Source: Pollenia angustigena (lineage: Eukaryota > Arthropoda > Insecta > Diptera > Polleniidae). From it: a DNA stretch of 64,000 nt. The stretch covers positions 149,232,511 to 149,296,510 of the forward strand of contig OV884059.1 in assembly GCA_930367215.1 (NCBI GenBank). Reading direction: 5' to 3'. Shown here piece after piece: positions 46,446 through 57,575 of the stretch (position 1 is the first letter of the stretch; each line of letters begins with the position of its first letter). The notes under the pieces are model-generated. The model saw only the letters and a program-made list of their open reading frames with translations. It had not been told where the DNA came from and made no database searches. A program made the translations under genes and the position numbers.

Positions 46446-48218
46446 TGGCCGATTTCACCAAGCTCAGTTATAATTAATTTTCAGTTAAAACTGTCAAAAA
46501 CATATGGGCATTTCCATCATGTCGAACGTGACCATCGTACACATTTAAAGTTAAAAAAAAGTCAAAATAAAACGTATATTTATTTTGGCAATAGATTCAA
46601 GTTATAGCTTTTAATTAGCCCTATAATTGGTGCTATTGTTCATTTTGATAAATTGTTTCGTTTTCAAGAAAATTGCAAAAAAACAAGGCATTTGCACGTG
46701 ACGAAAACAGAATTGGTTTTTGTGGCCATTTTTTCGAATGCCGATTTCAGCGAAACCTGAGGCAATATTTGAATGCAAAAAATTGTAGAATGTTATGCAC
46801 TCATCTCTCTTAAATATGGCTGTCATTTTAAATAAAAATAATGTATACTTTTTTTTTATTTAGCTTTAATCACTGTCGCACGTGATCTGTCGCACATGAC
46901 ATTTTTTTCCATCATGATATATATGTTGATTAGACCGGGTCGACCTCCATACAAAAAAAAGTTGTGCCAGTCACCCCCTAGAATGAAAGATATGTCAATG
47001 AAGATTCTAAAACAGGAAACATTTTTTTTGCCACGCCCCAAAATACAGCCCTTTTGGTTTTTTATATTTAGCGCTGCCATTAAAAGTCCGATCTCATCAT
47101 ATTGCATATCGTTTTTCATGGCTTGTTAGTGGCTTCACTTTTGTCTTAAGTGACTTTTTAATCCGACCTCAAATTCTGGGCGCCACTTATGCCATCTCGG
47201 ATCCTTCCCCCAAATGTCCAATTTTTTTAACGTGCCAAGAAAGTCCTTCTAAAACTACGTATGCATAGCCCCTTTTTTCTTTTTCACACACATACTACAT
47301 TAAATCAGGTAGAAGCCAATACAAGCAATAAATAATATAATATTATTAAGTATGAAAAACTTTAAAAAAATTGTTTTTGCCATGCCCTAAATTACAGCCC
47401 ATTTTGTTTTATATATGTACATATGTAGCATCGTCATTTACAGTCTAATCTCATCGTATCGTATATCATTGTTAATGGCTAGACTATGGCTTTATTTTTG
47501 AATTTAGTGCTTTTTTTTTTGCTCATCTAGATTTCAACGATTGAAATGTATATATTAACATAAATAAATCATTTACATATATAAAAAATTATTTTCAAAT
47601 TATTAATTTTCACACTTACGATGTCGCACGTGAACAACTTTATATAAGTACCAAGATTACATATCTTGCTATTTTACAGAAATTTTTTTTTATTTTAATA
47701 TTATAAAAAATCTCTGTTTGGCCTGGTAATTTGATGAGCTTTCTACTTTTACTTTCGACGCATTGGTAAAAAATTATGTTTTTCAATGTCGCACATGACA
47801 TCGAAATATGAGATAATACAAAGAAAAAAATTACAGTTATTTGCAATCGCATAGTTTCTTGTGCATTCTATTTTGACTCTTTGTACCTTCCGAAAGGTTT
47901 TAGAGAGAAAAAGTCAATGCATAATGTCTGTCTTAAAGAACTGTTATCATAGCAAAACGTACAAAAGAAATATCCAAATAAGAAAAGTTGCACTTGTTCC
48001 ACTTTGCATTCATAAATCTTGAAATGGGTTATAAATAAATATAAAATTTTTTTACATTTATTAAATTTGATTGTTTTCCTGTTAAAATATGATAAAACAA
48101 AGTCTTTTCATGAACTTATAATTTTTTTGTTGCGGTGGACCTTTCGGTGGAAATGCCCATATTGTTAACTGGAAATTAAAGTAATAGTTAGTTTAACTGA
48201 ATTTGGTAAAATTGACCT
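46446..48218. mobile_element. MITE with GGCCGATTTCACCAA ends, split by a larger element
   Basis: TGGCCGATTTCACCAA at the left and, inverted, AGGTCAATTTTACCAA at the right, flanked by TAA (46443-46445, 48219-48221). CAGTTA(T)AATTAA-type sequence follows both tips. Only about 110 bp are its own; the rest is the element at 46505-48159. Confidence 0.65.
46505..48159. mobile_element. TA-flanked element, family TGGGCAYTTCC, member 2
   Basis: The left end TGGGCATTTCCATC and inverted right end TGGGCATTTCCACC are flanked by TA (46503-46504, 48160-48161). It contains six GTCGCAC(G/A)TGA-type motifs (46521, 46692, 46875, 46889, 47623, 47788). A roughly 110-bp block (GCCACGCCCCAAAATACAGCC...) at 47026-47135 is repeated diverged at 47373-47490. 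It aligns with 14980-15679 at both ends and around the first three motif sites. No intact transposase frame was recognised. Confidence 0.8.
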
Positions 48219-48363
48219 TAAATAATGTTATTTAATTTATATTTAATTGAGAAAAAATTACCATAAAACAATTTGTTAATGTTAAAATTTAGTTAAATAA
48301 TGAAAAACTAAATTATTTTTTTTAAAACCTTTTAGGTAGAATATATGTACATAACACGCATTA

Positions 48364-49087
48364 AGCTGAAGGCCCGTGCGTTTATGCGTCTGTCCTTTTT
48401 ATGCATTTGACAAACAAGTTTAATCAGTGCAATTGTATATGACAAGTTACACACCAAAATGCAGAGAATGCATACACGCATGAAAGTATGTTTACTTTCT
48501 ACTTTTTTATCCGTCGCATGTGTGGTGAAAAAAAATCAGCTGTTATTGATGGCCATGGATGACAAATCATATTTTATTTTCAATGTTATCGATAAATATG
48601 TTTGTGTGGTGGATTACTTTTAAATATTTTTTTGCATTAAAAAGGTTTTTAATAAGAGAAAAACCTTTCGTAATAAAGATTGTATAAACTTTAAAGAATA
48701 AAATACATTAAAATACATTTTGAGCACAATTTTACCACGAACAAAATTTGCCATTCTAGTTATCGATTACTTTTATCCTCTGAGTGTCATCTTTGTTTAT
48801 TTTTTTGTTAACAAATGCTATGAATTGGAAACTTATTGATACCGTGAAAAATCACTAATATTTTTATAATGAGAGCTTACTCCTCTATGAATTCTATTAA
48901 AATATCAATTACACTCTCCATTTTTTGCAAAATTGTTTTTAATTATTAAACATATTAGCACAACAGCTGATAAAAAAACAAATTTGGCGCATAAAACGAA
49001 TTGCATGCAACTTAATTTAGAAACGAATAAAATGCACAAAATTATCATACGCCTCTACGCATGAACGCATGGTGTGGCCCTTCAGCT
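48364..49087. mobile_element. 724-bp MITE with TTA duplication
   Basis: AGCTGAAGGCCCGTGCG at the left and, inverted, AGCTGAAGGGCCACACC at the right; TTA at 48361-48363 and 49088-49090. It is related to the element at 1-320. PIF/Harbinger-like by target size. Confidence 0.75.
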
Positions 49088-49763
49088 TTAGTGCGCAAGC
49101 GCACTGTCAAAAAAAGTTTAAAAAAAGATCATCTTACACAAAAACATTTTGATGGGTTTGAGTCAAAATTTGGTTTAACTTTGTACTTTTTAATGCGTTG
49201 TGTATTTTTGACAAGAGCAATCAGCTGATAATAAAAAAAGAATAATTCAAGCAAATTTGTAAATCATGAAGAAGTAAAAAAACATACACAAACAAAAGAG
49301 CCGAAGCTTAGAATTCTATCCATTTTCCAAAATACAAATAAGTAAAACATATAAAAAAATTTTTTAAAAAACAAATGAGAGAAGAGGTCTTTATAACGCG
49401 AGTTATATAACTTGCCATTTAAAGTTAAGTTAAGTCGTCGACGAATTAACGCGTGCTATATACACGCAGAGAAAAAATGTGGTTGGGCATGGTTAGGGCA
49501 ACTACACTATGTTTAATGTAACAATATATTGTTGTCGTACACAAATAATTTTAATTTTTATTAAATATCAGCAATATTATAGTTACTGTAAACATATCAA
49601 TGTTTATCGCAATTATAAATTTTAGTATTTTGTTGACTGAAAAATAACAATTTTTCTAACAACTAAATAATGATAACTTTGAAAACATATTAAATTTCTT
49701 ACAACCATAACATGATAACTTTCTATTCTATTCGTTCCATGACGCTTGCGATGCAAACAAAAT
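49088..49763. other. No recognisable gene
   Basis: CACGCAGAGAAAAAATG at 49463 resembles the tip of the 1209 MITE but has no partner. CTGTCAAAAAAAG and CAATCAGCTGATAAT words echo the interior of the 1-320 element. Confidence 0.4.
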
Positions 49764-50001
49764 CAGGTATGTGATGAAAATCGATCGATTTCAAAAGGTG
49801 TGATGAATTTCGAGGGATTTTAAAATCCATTTCTGAATTATAGTCTTTAATTTTAAACTTCAGTTAACGTATAAAATATAAAAGAATAAGGACTGAAAAT
49901 AAAAGGAATATGTATTTAAAATCCATTTTAAAATATACTTAAAACGATATTTTCGATTTAAAATCGTTTCGTTTTTAAAATCGATTTTCATCACATACCT
50001 G
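49764..50001. mobile_element. 238-bp MITE, CAGGTATGTGATG ends
   Basis: CAGGTATGTGATGAAAATCG is perfectly mirrored at the right (21 bp). AAT flanks both sides. The tip resembles that of the MITE at 51093. Confidence 0.8.
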
Positions 50002-50261
50002 AATATCTTTAGTCTAAAATTTTTTGTTAGCGCCATCTATCAAATAATTGTATATCAGTTTTTCGTAATATATTAAAGAAATGAAAAAATTCTAAATAAA
50101 TTATTCAATAAATAAAAAATTGTTAAAAAAATAGGAAAATATTTGGACCGTTGCATGTAAGTTTAATGTTATTTTAATAGGAAAAGTAAAAAAAAATTCT
50201 ATAAAATAATTTATAAATAATTGCGACCTATGACAAACGATAACAACGATATTATAACCTA

Positions 50262-50452
50262 TGATTTTAACATGATTACAATATTAATAATATGATTCAT
50301 TCAGATATGTTTTAATTACCTTTAACTTATTATGATTAACAAGTTAATAATATGACTACTTCTGATCTTGTTATGATTAACATGATAATAATATGATTAC
50401 TTCTTAACTTATTATGATTAACATGATAAGAATTTGATTAAGGAAAAAATAT
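50262..50452 (+). repeat. 41-bp AT-rich minisatellite
   Basis: TATGATTAACATGATAATAA-type units start at about 50330, 50371 and 50412, preceded by a more diverged unit. Confidence 0.65.
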
Positions 50453-50499
50453 TATGATGTAATATTACGAATATATTTGGACTTTCTTAGTTAGCATGA

Positions 50500-50890
50500 T
50501 TAAGAGCGGGCAATTCATTAGATTCATGGGACTTTCAGCATAGCTGCACGTAGTTCGGAAAGTTTTCTGACTGTCATTTACTTGGGAGTGACCAGTAACG
50601 ATTCTTTTGTTTTACTGTCCAAGCAACTCTCTACTTCCGGTCCTAGACCAAGTATTTCCCGGTGATAAGGCGCCCAGTCATGTAGCCTGAATGGTTAAAG
50701 TACATCTTAACGTCTCAGGCAAGTAGGCAAATTACATGAATATTTGCTGAAGCATGACTGCATCGTGGGATTGGACACGAAGATAGCAGCCCTATAACCA
50801 ATCTAAGAAAGGAGGGCCAGCAACCCACTTTTCCGAAATATAATTTGCTAACGAATCGCCTTTGGCGCCCTGGAGCATAGGGCTCTTAGA
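50500..50890. other. GC-richer block of unknown origin
   Basis: The base composition is clearly richer in G+C than its neighbours. No reading frame survives. It resembles untranslated LINE sequence in texture, but I cannot place it. Confidence 0.3.
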
Positions 50891-51092
50891 ATATGTTCAC
50901 CACAACCATGTTTTTTCTTTGCGTGTATGTACCTGTCTTTACCTTTACTTGGGGGTTACCAGATCAAGTTTTAATACACTCACACATTTTTACCAATACA
51001 CTCATACTTTTTAAAATTGAAACTAACTTACTTTTAAAATTCTCTTTCAGGTTGAGTGTTTCAATTTACGTTCGAGAAAACAGCTGATTATA

Positions 51093-51305
51093 CAGGGGTG
51101 TGATGGAAATCGAAAACGCAAAACGCAAGAATTTGGAAGTAGTTTTTAATACCCTTTTAATCAAATTTTTATATTTTTTTTTATAAAATTCTGTTTAATA
51201 GATAAATATTTGTATAATATTTGCCATAAAATTCTTTTATTACAGAAATCTTGTTAAAAACCGACTTGTAAAATTGTTGCGTTTTCGATTTCCATCACAC
51301 CCCTG
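51093..51305. mobile_element. 213-bp MITE, CAGGGGTGTGATGG ends
   Basis: CAGGGGTGTGATGGAAATCG at the left is mirrored perfectly for 29 bp at the right end. ATA may be a 3-bp duplication. Shared tip pattern CAGG(G/T)(G/A)TGTGATG(G/A)AAATCGA with 49764-50001. Confidence 0.8.
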
Positions 51306-51364
51306 ATAATTTTAATGGGCAAATTTTTTGTTTATCTTTATTTTTTCAAATAGAATGTGCAAAA

Positions 51365-52085
51365 AAGCTTGGAAAGTAAAAACTTGATCGGCAGGAAACA
51401 TTCACCCCTATCGCAAACAACTACTACCATGATAATATTCCCATATTTTTTTATTTTGTATTGTGAATGATTCCCATAACAATTTTTTTGGGAATGAATT
51501 CCCAAACCTTATAAATTTGGCATCGCCAATGTTAACTCCCGCGAGTATTTTTACTAAATAAATTTTCAACAAGTGTTAATGTGAACGAGAAGGGAAAATG
51601 TAAATTTTAATTTGTATTCTATAGTAGGACTAAATTAAATTATTTTTTCCTTTTATTGATTGAGTGTTAATAAAGAAAATAAAGATAAACACTATTCATT
51701 ATTAATTTTATTAAATTTTTATTAGTATTTTATATTGTATATTTTTCTTTCACGATACAAGCACTGGCAAGTTATTCACAATAGGGACTTTTGTTTATAA
51801 AGCACTGACAAATAATTCACAATAAAAATGTTTACTCCCAAAATATTTGCGATACCGATTTGTTGGGGATGGGAATATAGGTTTGCTCCCATATTACATA
51901 TTCCCATAACATTCGCGATAGGGGTGATTGTTTCACTTTCTCTGCCAATGTCCCGATCTCGGGGCTGTTAGGATAAGGCGTTTTGGGAGAACAGAATTGC
52001 CACGTTTGGGCGCTGTGTCTAGTGTAGGACTGAGGTCGATCTGTATATTTTACATAGTGTTGAGGTGGTTCGAGATTGCGGTGAT
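51365..52085 (+). pseudogene. LINE ORF2 C-terminal fragment split by a MITE
   Basis: Downstream of the MITE the frame reads FHFLCQCPDL, FGRTELPRL and SSVGLRSICIF, matching the HFLC(Q/E)CP zinc-finger-like C terminus of jockey/R1-type LINE ORF2 proteins. Upstream, KLDRQET precedes the insertion. Without the MITE (51403-51926) and one ATT, the frame is KLDRQETLFHFLCQCPDL with no interruption. The rest of ORF2 is absent. Confidence 0.75.
51403..51926 (-). mobile_element. MITE family CACCCCTATCGC, copy 3 (complete)
   Basis: Inverted relative to copy 2, with CACCCCTATCGCAAAC at the left and GCGATAGGGGTG at the right. ATT flanks it (51400-51402, 51927-51929). It inserted into a LINE frame. Confidence 0.9.
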
Positions 52086-52459
52086 GTCTGGGGATTTGTT
52101 AATGGTTTAGTTTGTTTACAAGTAATAAAGGAATAACCAAACAAGAATCTGTATGTTTTTAAGAGAAGACTAATAATTTGTGTATTTCTGATTTCTTTAT
52201 ATTCACATTATAAAATTGGTTTTTTTTTCATATATGTATATTCTTTTATTCTCTTCTTTTTGACTTTTATTAGATTTTTTTTATTTAGTAAAATTATATT
52301 TTTTACATGTTAAATATTGAATTTTTTCGGTTTATGCATTTTTAAACAAAAAGTAAAATTGGTTAGCTTAAAATTAAAAAAAGGTTCATTCAGGTTAAAA
52401 TTTACAAATTGAAGGGTACTTTAAACGATGACACAGTTCTTACGCATTCCATAATCTAA
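51930..52459. other. LINE tail and AT-rich sequence
   Basis: After the LINE fragment ends near 52085 only AT-rich sequence is seen. Confidence 0.45.
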
Positions 52460-53000
52460 GGGTGCGTACAGAGTGGCCGCTTGTTGCCGTGCCGAGCCGA
52501 GCCGACTGATGCTTATTACGAGAACCAATGCGAGAAAACTGGTGCTATACATGTAAGTACAAATAAGCGCGAACAGGTCATACTGGGCGCGGAGCTGGTC
52601 AGAGCGCAAAGCTGAGAAAACAGTTCCAAACCGTTTTTCAGCGCCGAAAACATTGTTTATGTTATGTTGTTATGATTTCATATTAAAATAATAATAAAAA
52701 TTAAAAAGAAAATAAAAATTAAAAAATAAAATAAAAATTAAACTAAAAAATTAAAATAAATAATAAAAATTAATAAAATTATAACAATTATAAAAATATT
52801 AAAAAAAAAGCTTATAAACAGAATTTAAAAAAAATTAAATAAAAATTTTTAATAAACAGCAATCCCAAATGCATACATAAAACACAAATAATAAATGAAA
52901 AATCAGCACTGATTCTCGCATCCACTATGCACACTCAAACTTGTTTCCCGCATGAACAAGTTCTCGCAATAAGCGTCAAGCGGCCACTCTGTACGCACCC
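52460..53000. mobile_element. 541-bp MITE, GGGTGCGTACAGAG ends
   Basis: GGGTGCGTACAGAGTGGCCG at the left is mirrored perfectly at the right for about 24 bp; TAA at 52457-52459 and 53001-53003. The centre (52680-52860) is AAAATTAAAATAA-type low complexity. PIF/Harbinger-like by tip and target. A solo end is at 790. Confidence 0.85.
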
Positions 53001-54090
53001 TAACGAGTTTTGTTGCGACTGCCAAAAAATCTAAATAAACGTTGCAGTTTGTTTTCACGCTAAGACATAAAATATTTTTTTTTTTTTTAAATGCAACTTT
53101 TCATTTTCATAACACATTTCATTAACACTACCACTCTTTTACATATTAATTGCATTTTTTACACGTCTTAATACAAAATATAATAGTGTAAAGTACCCTT
53201 AAAACGTAAAAGAATTTCCAAGTATGTACCCGATATAATTCTTTACTTTCTGAACGAAAACTTTCATAGTGTAAATCGACACAAAAGTTAACAAAATATT
53301 AAAAAATCTGTGGAGACAAAACGTTCAAGAAGACAGTGTTAACACAGTGTTTAAGAAAAAAAATACAAATATTTGCACAAAAAAAATATTTCTAAGCGCT
53401 AGAGAGCAACTCATTTCAATAAATCTTCATTGTACCAGCCAATACCACATAGCAACTATGTTTAACAAATAACTCAATATGTACATGATTCTAAAGTATA
53501 TTTTTTTGTTTTCTTTATAAAATGGAATTCAATTGTTATTCTGCTATTAGAATTGTTTCTCATATTTTTCAATTTTTTCATTGGTATCTAGTATTTGGAT
53601 AGAACAATAATAGTATCTGTTATCTAGTAGTATTTCTAGCAAACAACAATCAATTTCCATTTCTATGAATCGATGTTGTGGTTGTTGGAATTAATTACAA
53701 AAATATTGTGTAATTAAAAAAATATTATTAATTTTAATTGAATTTACTGTTGTAATTAAATACCCTTGAAAATTTAATCAATGCATTTTGTATTTGTTAT
53801 AAAAATGGAAAACTTTTTAATAGGTTTCAGGGTTTTATTAAAAAAAAAAGATTTTTTTATTTTAAATTTATCATTCTTTTAACAAAGGAAACTTTGGCAT
53901 TAGTTTGTTGGTGCGTATTATTGCATATTTTACCCTTTGCAGCATTTTTTGGCACTTTTTATTTTAAAGAGCAGTTTGCAGCAGTTTTTTTAAGCTTAGA
54001 GAGCATATTTCAAATTTGTTGATGCAAGTTTTGATTCTTGTTAAACTTTTTATATGTATAACTTTTCTGTTTTAATCTGTATACCCAACG
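53001..54090. other. AT-rich stretch, no recognisable gene
   Basis: A segment near 53895-53935 (TTTGTTGGTGCGTATTATTG) resembles the subterminal TGCATATTTT sequence of the hAT at 57981. Confidence 0.45.
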
Positions 54091-54370
54091 TGTTGCATTA
54101 ATTTCAACATCTTCATTTTATGTTCACTCTACAATTGTAAGCCAAAGCACGTTACCATCTATATACAGTACTTCACGGATAAGTGCATCACGCTTTAGTG
54201 AGTTTCACGCTTAAAAAATTTTAAAATGAAACATTTTTCTTGATTCATTAAATTTGTGTACATATGTTTTATTTAATTGCATCTCGCTTAACTGCGTTAC
54301 ACTCATAAATGGGTCATAAATTTTGTATAAAAAAAAAAAAATTCACGGTTAATTGCGCGAACGAATTTCT
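54091..54370 (+). repeat. Diverged pogo/Tigger-like fragment
   Basis: TA followed by CAGTACTTCACGGATAAGTG (54176) resembles the tip of the element at 59856, and ACAATTGTAAGCC at 54132 matches its interior near 60490. There is only one end. Confidence 0.5.
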
Positions 54371-54485
54371 TTGTATTTTTGTTAGGCAATTGACAAAGTG
54401 TTCTGTTGTGTCATATTGGTTGTATTTGCTATAATTCTATGACTGCCTTTAACATTTTGTTTTATTTTTCATAATAAAATGTATA

Positions 54486-54840
54486 CAGTGCACTCGCGAT
54501 ATTATGAACACCCTAATATATGAACACCCCAAAATATGAACACTTATTTTTCTAAAAAAAAAACTCTTTTTTCATATTTATATTTTGCATAAATTTCCAT
54601 ACTACGCCGTTTTCAACAAAAGAATTTTGAGTCAATCTGTTGAAATTAAAAAATAAAAATATATCGATTATTTTCGTTCATTTGCATTTTCTTATATCGA
54701 CATTTTTAACAAGAACTAAAAGAAATTACAACGGGTTCCCACGACAACCGTTTCTACGCACCGGAGTTCAACATACGACGACCAAAGATTGTCAACTTTT
54801 TAAATGTCATTGTAGTTTCGATCCATGTTGGATGCCGTAA
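54486..54840 (+). mobile_element. Tigger-like left end plus a short coding-like stretch
   Basis: TA then CAGTGCACTCGCG, followed by TATGAACACCC repeats, matches the tip of the Tigger at 9260. No right end was found. A 66-codon frame to 54840 is not recognised; its second half (54735-54930) looks like a piece of another dispersed repeat. Confidence 0.5.
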
Positions 54841-55234
54841 TTTGCCATCTGTTCTTCAGGTCTCGCTGCTACAGCAAAAATATCGGGTTAAGCTTTTCTA
54901 AAATAAACGGTTACTGAACTATTTCGAAAGTTTTGTTTTTAATAGTGATTTATTTAAAAATGCCAAAAGAAACTTAAAATAACTTATGGTCTGTTTTGTT
55001 CACATACATATGTAGGTGTTTATCGCTTTTCTGATGGGGTGAGTGCTGCAGAGTCTCTTCTTTTATATACATATATTTTTTTTTTATTAAATTCAATGAA
55101 GATCATTGGAAACTAAAAACCAATTTTTGGTTTTTGTTAAAATATTATCACATATAAGAATAAAAGTCGATTTGTTTTACTTATCCAACCCCTTCCAACT
55201 CTTCTTGAACAGAACACCAAAAATGCTGAACAAA

Positions 55235-55411
55235 GGCCCCTATTACGGTTTAAACTCAACACAGTTGAGTTGTAATTTCTTAATTTTTGTATTATGGTTT
55301 ACAACTTTGCTAAATTGCGGTGAACAAAAACATAACTAAAATTACAACTGATCACAACCAGTTGTCTTTACTACAACTCAACTGAGTTCAGTTGTAAACC
55401 GTTATAGGGGC
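55235..55411. mobile_element. 178-bp MITE, GCCCCTATWACGGTTT ends
   Basis: GGCCCCTATTACGGTTT at the left and, inverted, AGCCCCTATAACGGTTT at the right, followed inside by CTCAACTGAGTT-like palindromic sequence. The target duplication is unclear. Confidence 0.7.
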
Positions 55412-55873
55412 TTAATCCACTTTCGAGTGAGTTCGGATTTTTGAACACACCCCTATCAATGAGTTTTCGATTTTGCATTTGGTGCGGAACGGGTTTCCTG
55501 CCAAATTTACCACCAAACACGATTATTATTAAAAATTTTGCATTGACTATCACGCGGTGACAAGTAAATTTTTATGAAAAAAATTACTCATACCCTAATA
55601 ATAGTTTCTTTAAATTCTTTAAATTGATTGTTTTCATTCTACTCTTTTTAGGCCTAAAAATTAAGACAATGAAACTAAAATTTAATATTTTTGCAAAATC
55701 ACTCAGGCATGAAGGTTGTTTACAAAAGATTTCTAACCCAATGTTACAAAAAAAGTAAAAAAAAAATCATCGTAAATAACGTCTTTTATCATATTACTAT
55801 ACTTAAATAATACAATTCACATAAATATTGTTTAACATTAATTTAAATTAGTAAAAAAAAATTTTATTGTACA

Positions 55874-55908
<35 letters not shown>

Positions 55909-56398
55909 TTTATACAAAATCAAGGCTGTAACTTTTCATTATACAAATCATACATATGAATTAAGATTTTTTTCTTCGTTAAGTAAAACAACAACAAAAA
56001 TACTCAAAAACATAAAAATAACCATTAAAAATTGTTAACTCATCTTTGGTTCATTTATCTGTGTTATTGTTTTTCGTAAAGTTGCCAGAATTATATATTT
56101 ATGTAAGAAGTATGTGTGTATGAAAGATCACACTGCTAATTTTTGTTTTTCTTCTATAGGAAAACCTGTTTGTCGCTGCCACTTCTTTTAGTATTCTTAG
56201 CACTGTTGCCAACTTTTTTGAAGATTTCCCGCCAAATCGGGCATCAAAACGCTAGAAACCGCTACATATTTAATTTAGCGAGTTTTTTTTTTTTAAATAC
56301 CGTTAAAGCCTATACATTTTTAAAAGTTTTATATATGTAAATCTAGATATAAGCAGAGTTTTAAAAGGAACATGACTCTCAAATACGTAACATACTAA
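55412..56398. other. AT-rich stretch with ACAT microsatellite
   Basis: An (ACAT)n run lies at 55871-55905. A 65-codon frame at 56143-56340 is not recognised. Confidence 0.5.
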
Positions 56399-56843
56399 CC
56401 CAGCAAAAACTTTACTTACCTGGTAAGTTAGCAAATAATGTTGGAGAAAATAAATGCTACTTATTTTTCGGCTGAATAACTACATATTTTTGTTCGAGGT
56501 GTCCAAAGAATTAAGTACTTACAAAATACACTTACTAGAAGTCAAAAAATACCTAGTTATTATTTAACTACTTGTAAGTTGAATTGTAAGTACTTACAAT
56601 AAACTTACCAGAAGCCAAAAAAATCACTAGTTAATAGACCTAATAAGAAGTTATTGAGTACGTTACCAGTAAGCAAATATTCAGTATTGAAAATAACAGA
56701 AGTAATAAGTAGTTGCTGAGGTCATTACTAGTAAGTACTTATTGAAGTTTTCAGAATAATGACAATTATAATGACAACTACTTAGCAGGTAATGTATGAA
56801 ATAACTACCACCTATTACTAAAAATCAAAAAGTTTTTCCTGGG
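56399..56843. mobile_element. MITE with CCCAGSAAAAACTTT ends
   Basis: CCCAGCAAAAACTTT at the left and, inverted, CCCAGGAAAAACTTT at the right. The interior is built of short AAGTA/TTACCAGTAAG-like words. No clear target duplication. Confidence 0.7.
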
Positions 56844-56929
56844 AAGGTTTCCAACTTTCCTAGCTATTTTATTACCAAAAAAATAAAAATTAGTTAGAAT
56901 GATGAATTGGGCTGTGACGAATCATTGAT

Positions 56930-57575
56930 ACTCTGCACCTACCGTAACAATATTTTTTGAGTGATCTTTATATGGGGCATGTTGTAAATTATGGGCCGGT
57001 CTTCACGAAATTTGAAAACGTGATTTATAGTCTTATAAAACTATGACTGACCAAATATTATTATAATAGAACACAGATTGAGAGCGTTACGGTTTTACGC
57101 GTACCAAAGCTTTTTCCGAGAGTAGGCTCTATATGGGGCCAATGGTAAGTTATGGACCGATCTGCCGAAAGTTGACAGTGTAATTTCTAGTCATATAAAA
57201 CTGTGTTACAGTTTAAGGTGTACTAAAGGTTTTTATCAATATATGCATTCCCCCACTAATTATGCTAGTTTTTGTAAAAAAAAAAATGATGATTTTTTTA
57301 CGGTGATTGTTTCACATTTTAATTCGTAACTCCTTTCCTGCTGAACCAATTTTGCTAGATTTCAATCCCAAACTGCTTAACTAGAAATAATTTGGTACCA
57401 ATATTTATCTTTACTTTTGAGTGTTTTGAAAGTTAGCGTGATTTCAATAGACGGATAGACAGACGGACATGGTTAAACCGACTTTGAATTACTCAATACT
57501 CAATATATGTATGTGTTTTGTGGTCTTAGATGAATATTAAAGCAGTTTTACACGGAATAACAAACTTCCTATATT
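56930..57575 (+). repeat. Diverged copy of the 28.3-kb tandem-unit repeat
   Basis: TTTATATGGGGC..GGCCGGTCTTCACGAA, ATGGACCGATCTGCC and a tail with AGACAGACGGACATGG and ACACGGAATAACAAACTTCC match 28325-29066. Confidence 0.65.

Noticed and set aside
50330..50452. CRISPR-like array
   Set aside because: The 41-bp units are contiguous AT-rich minisatellite copies without unique spacers, in a eukaryotic context.
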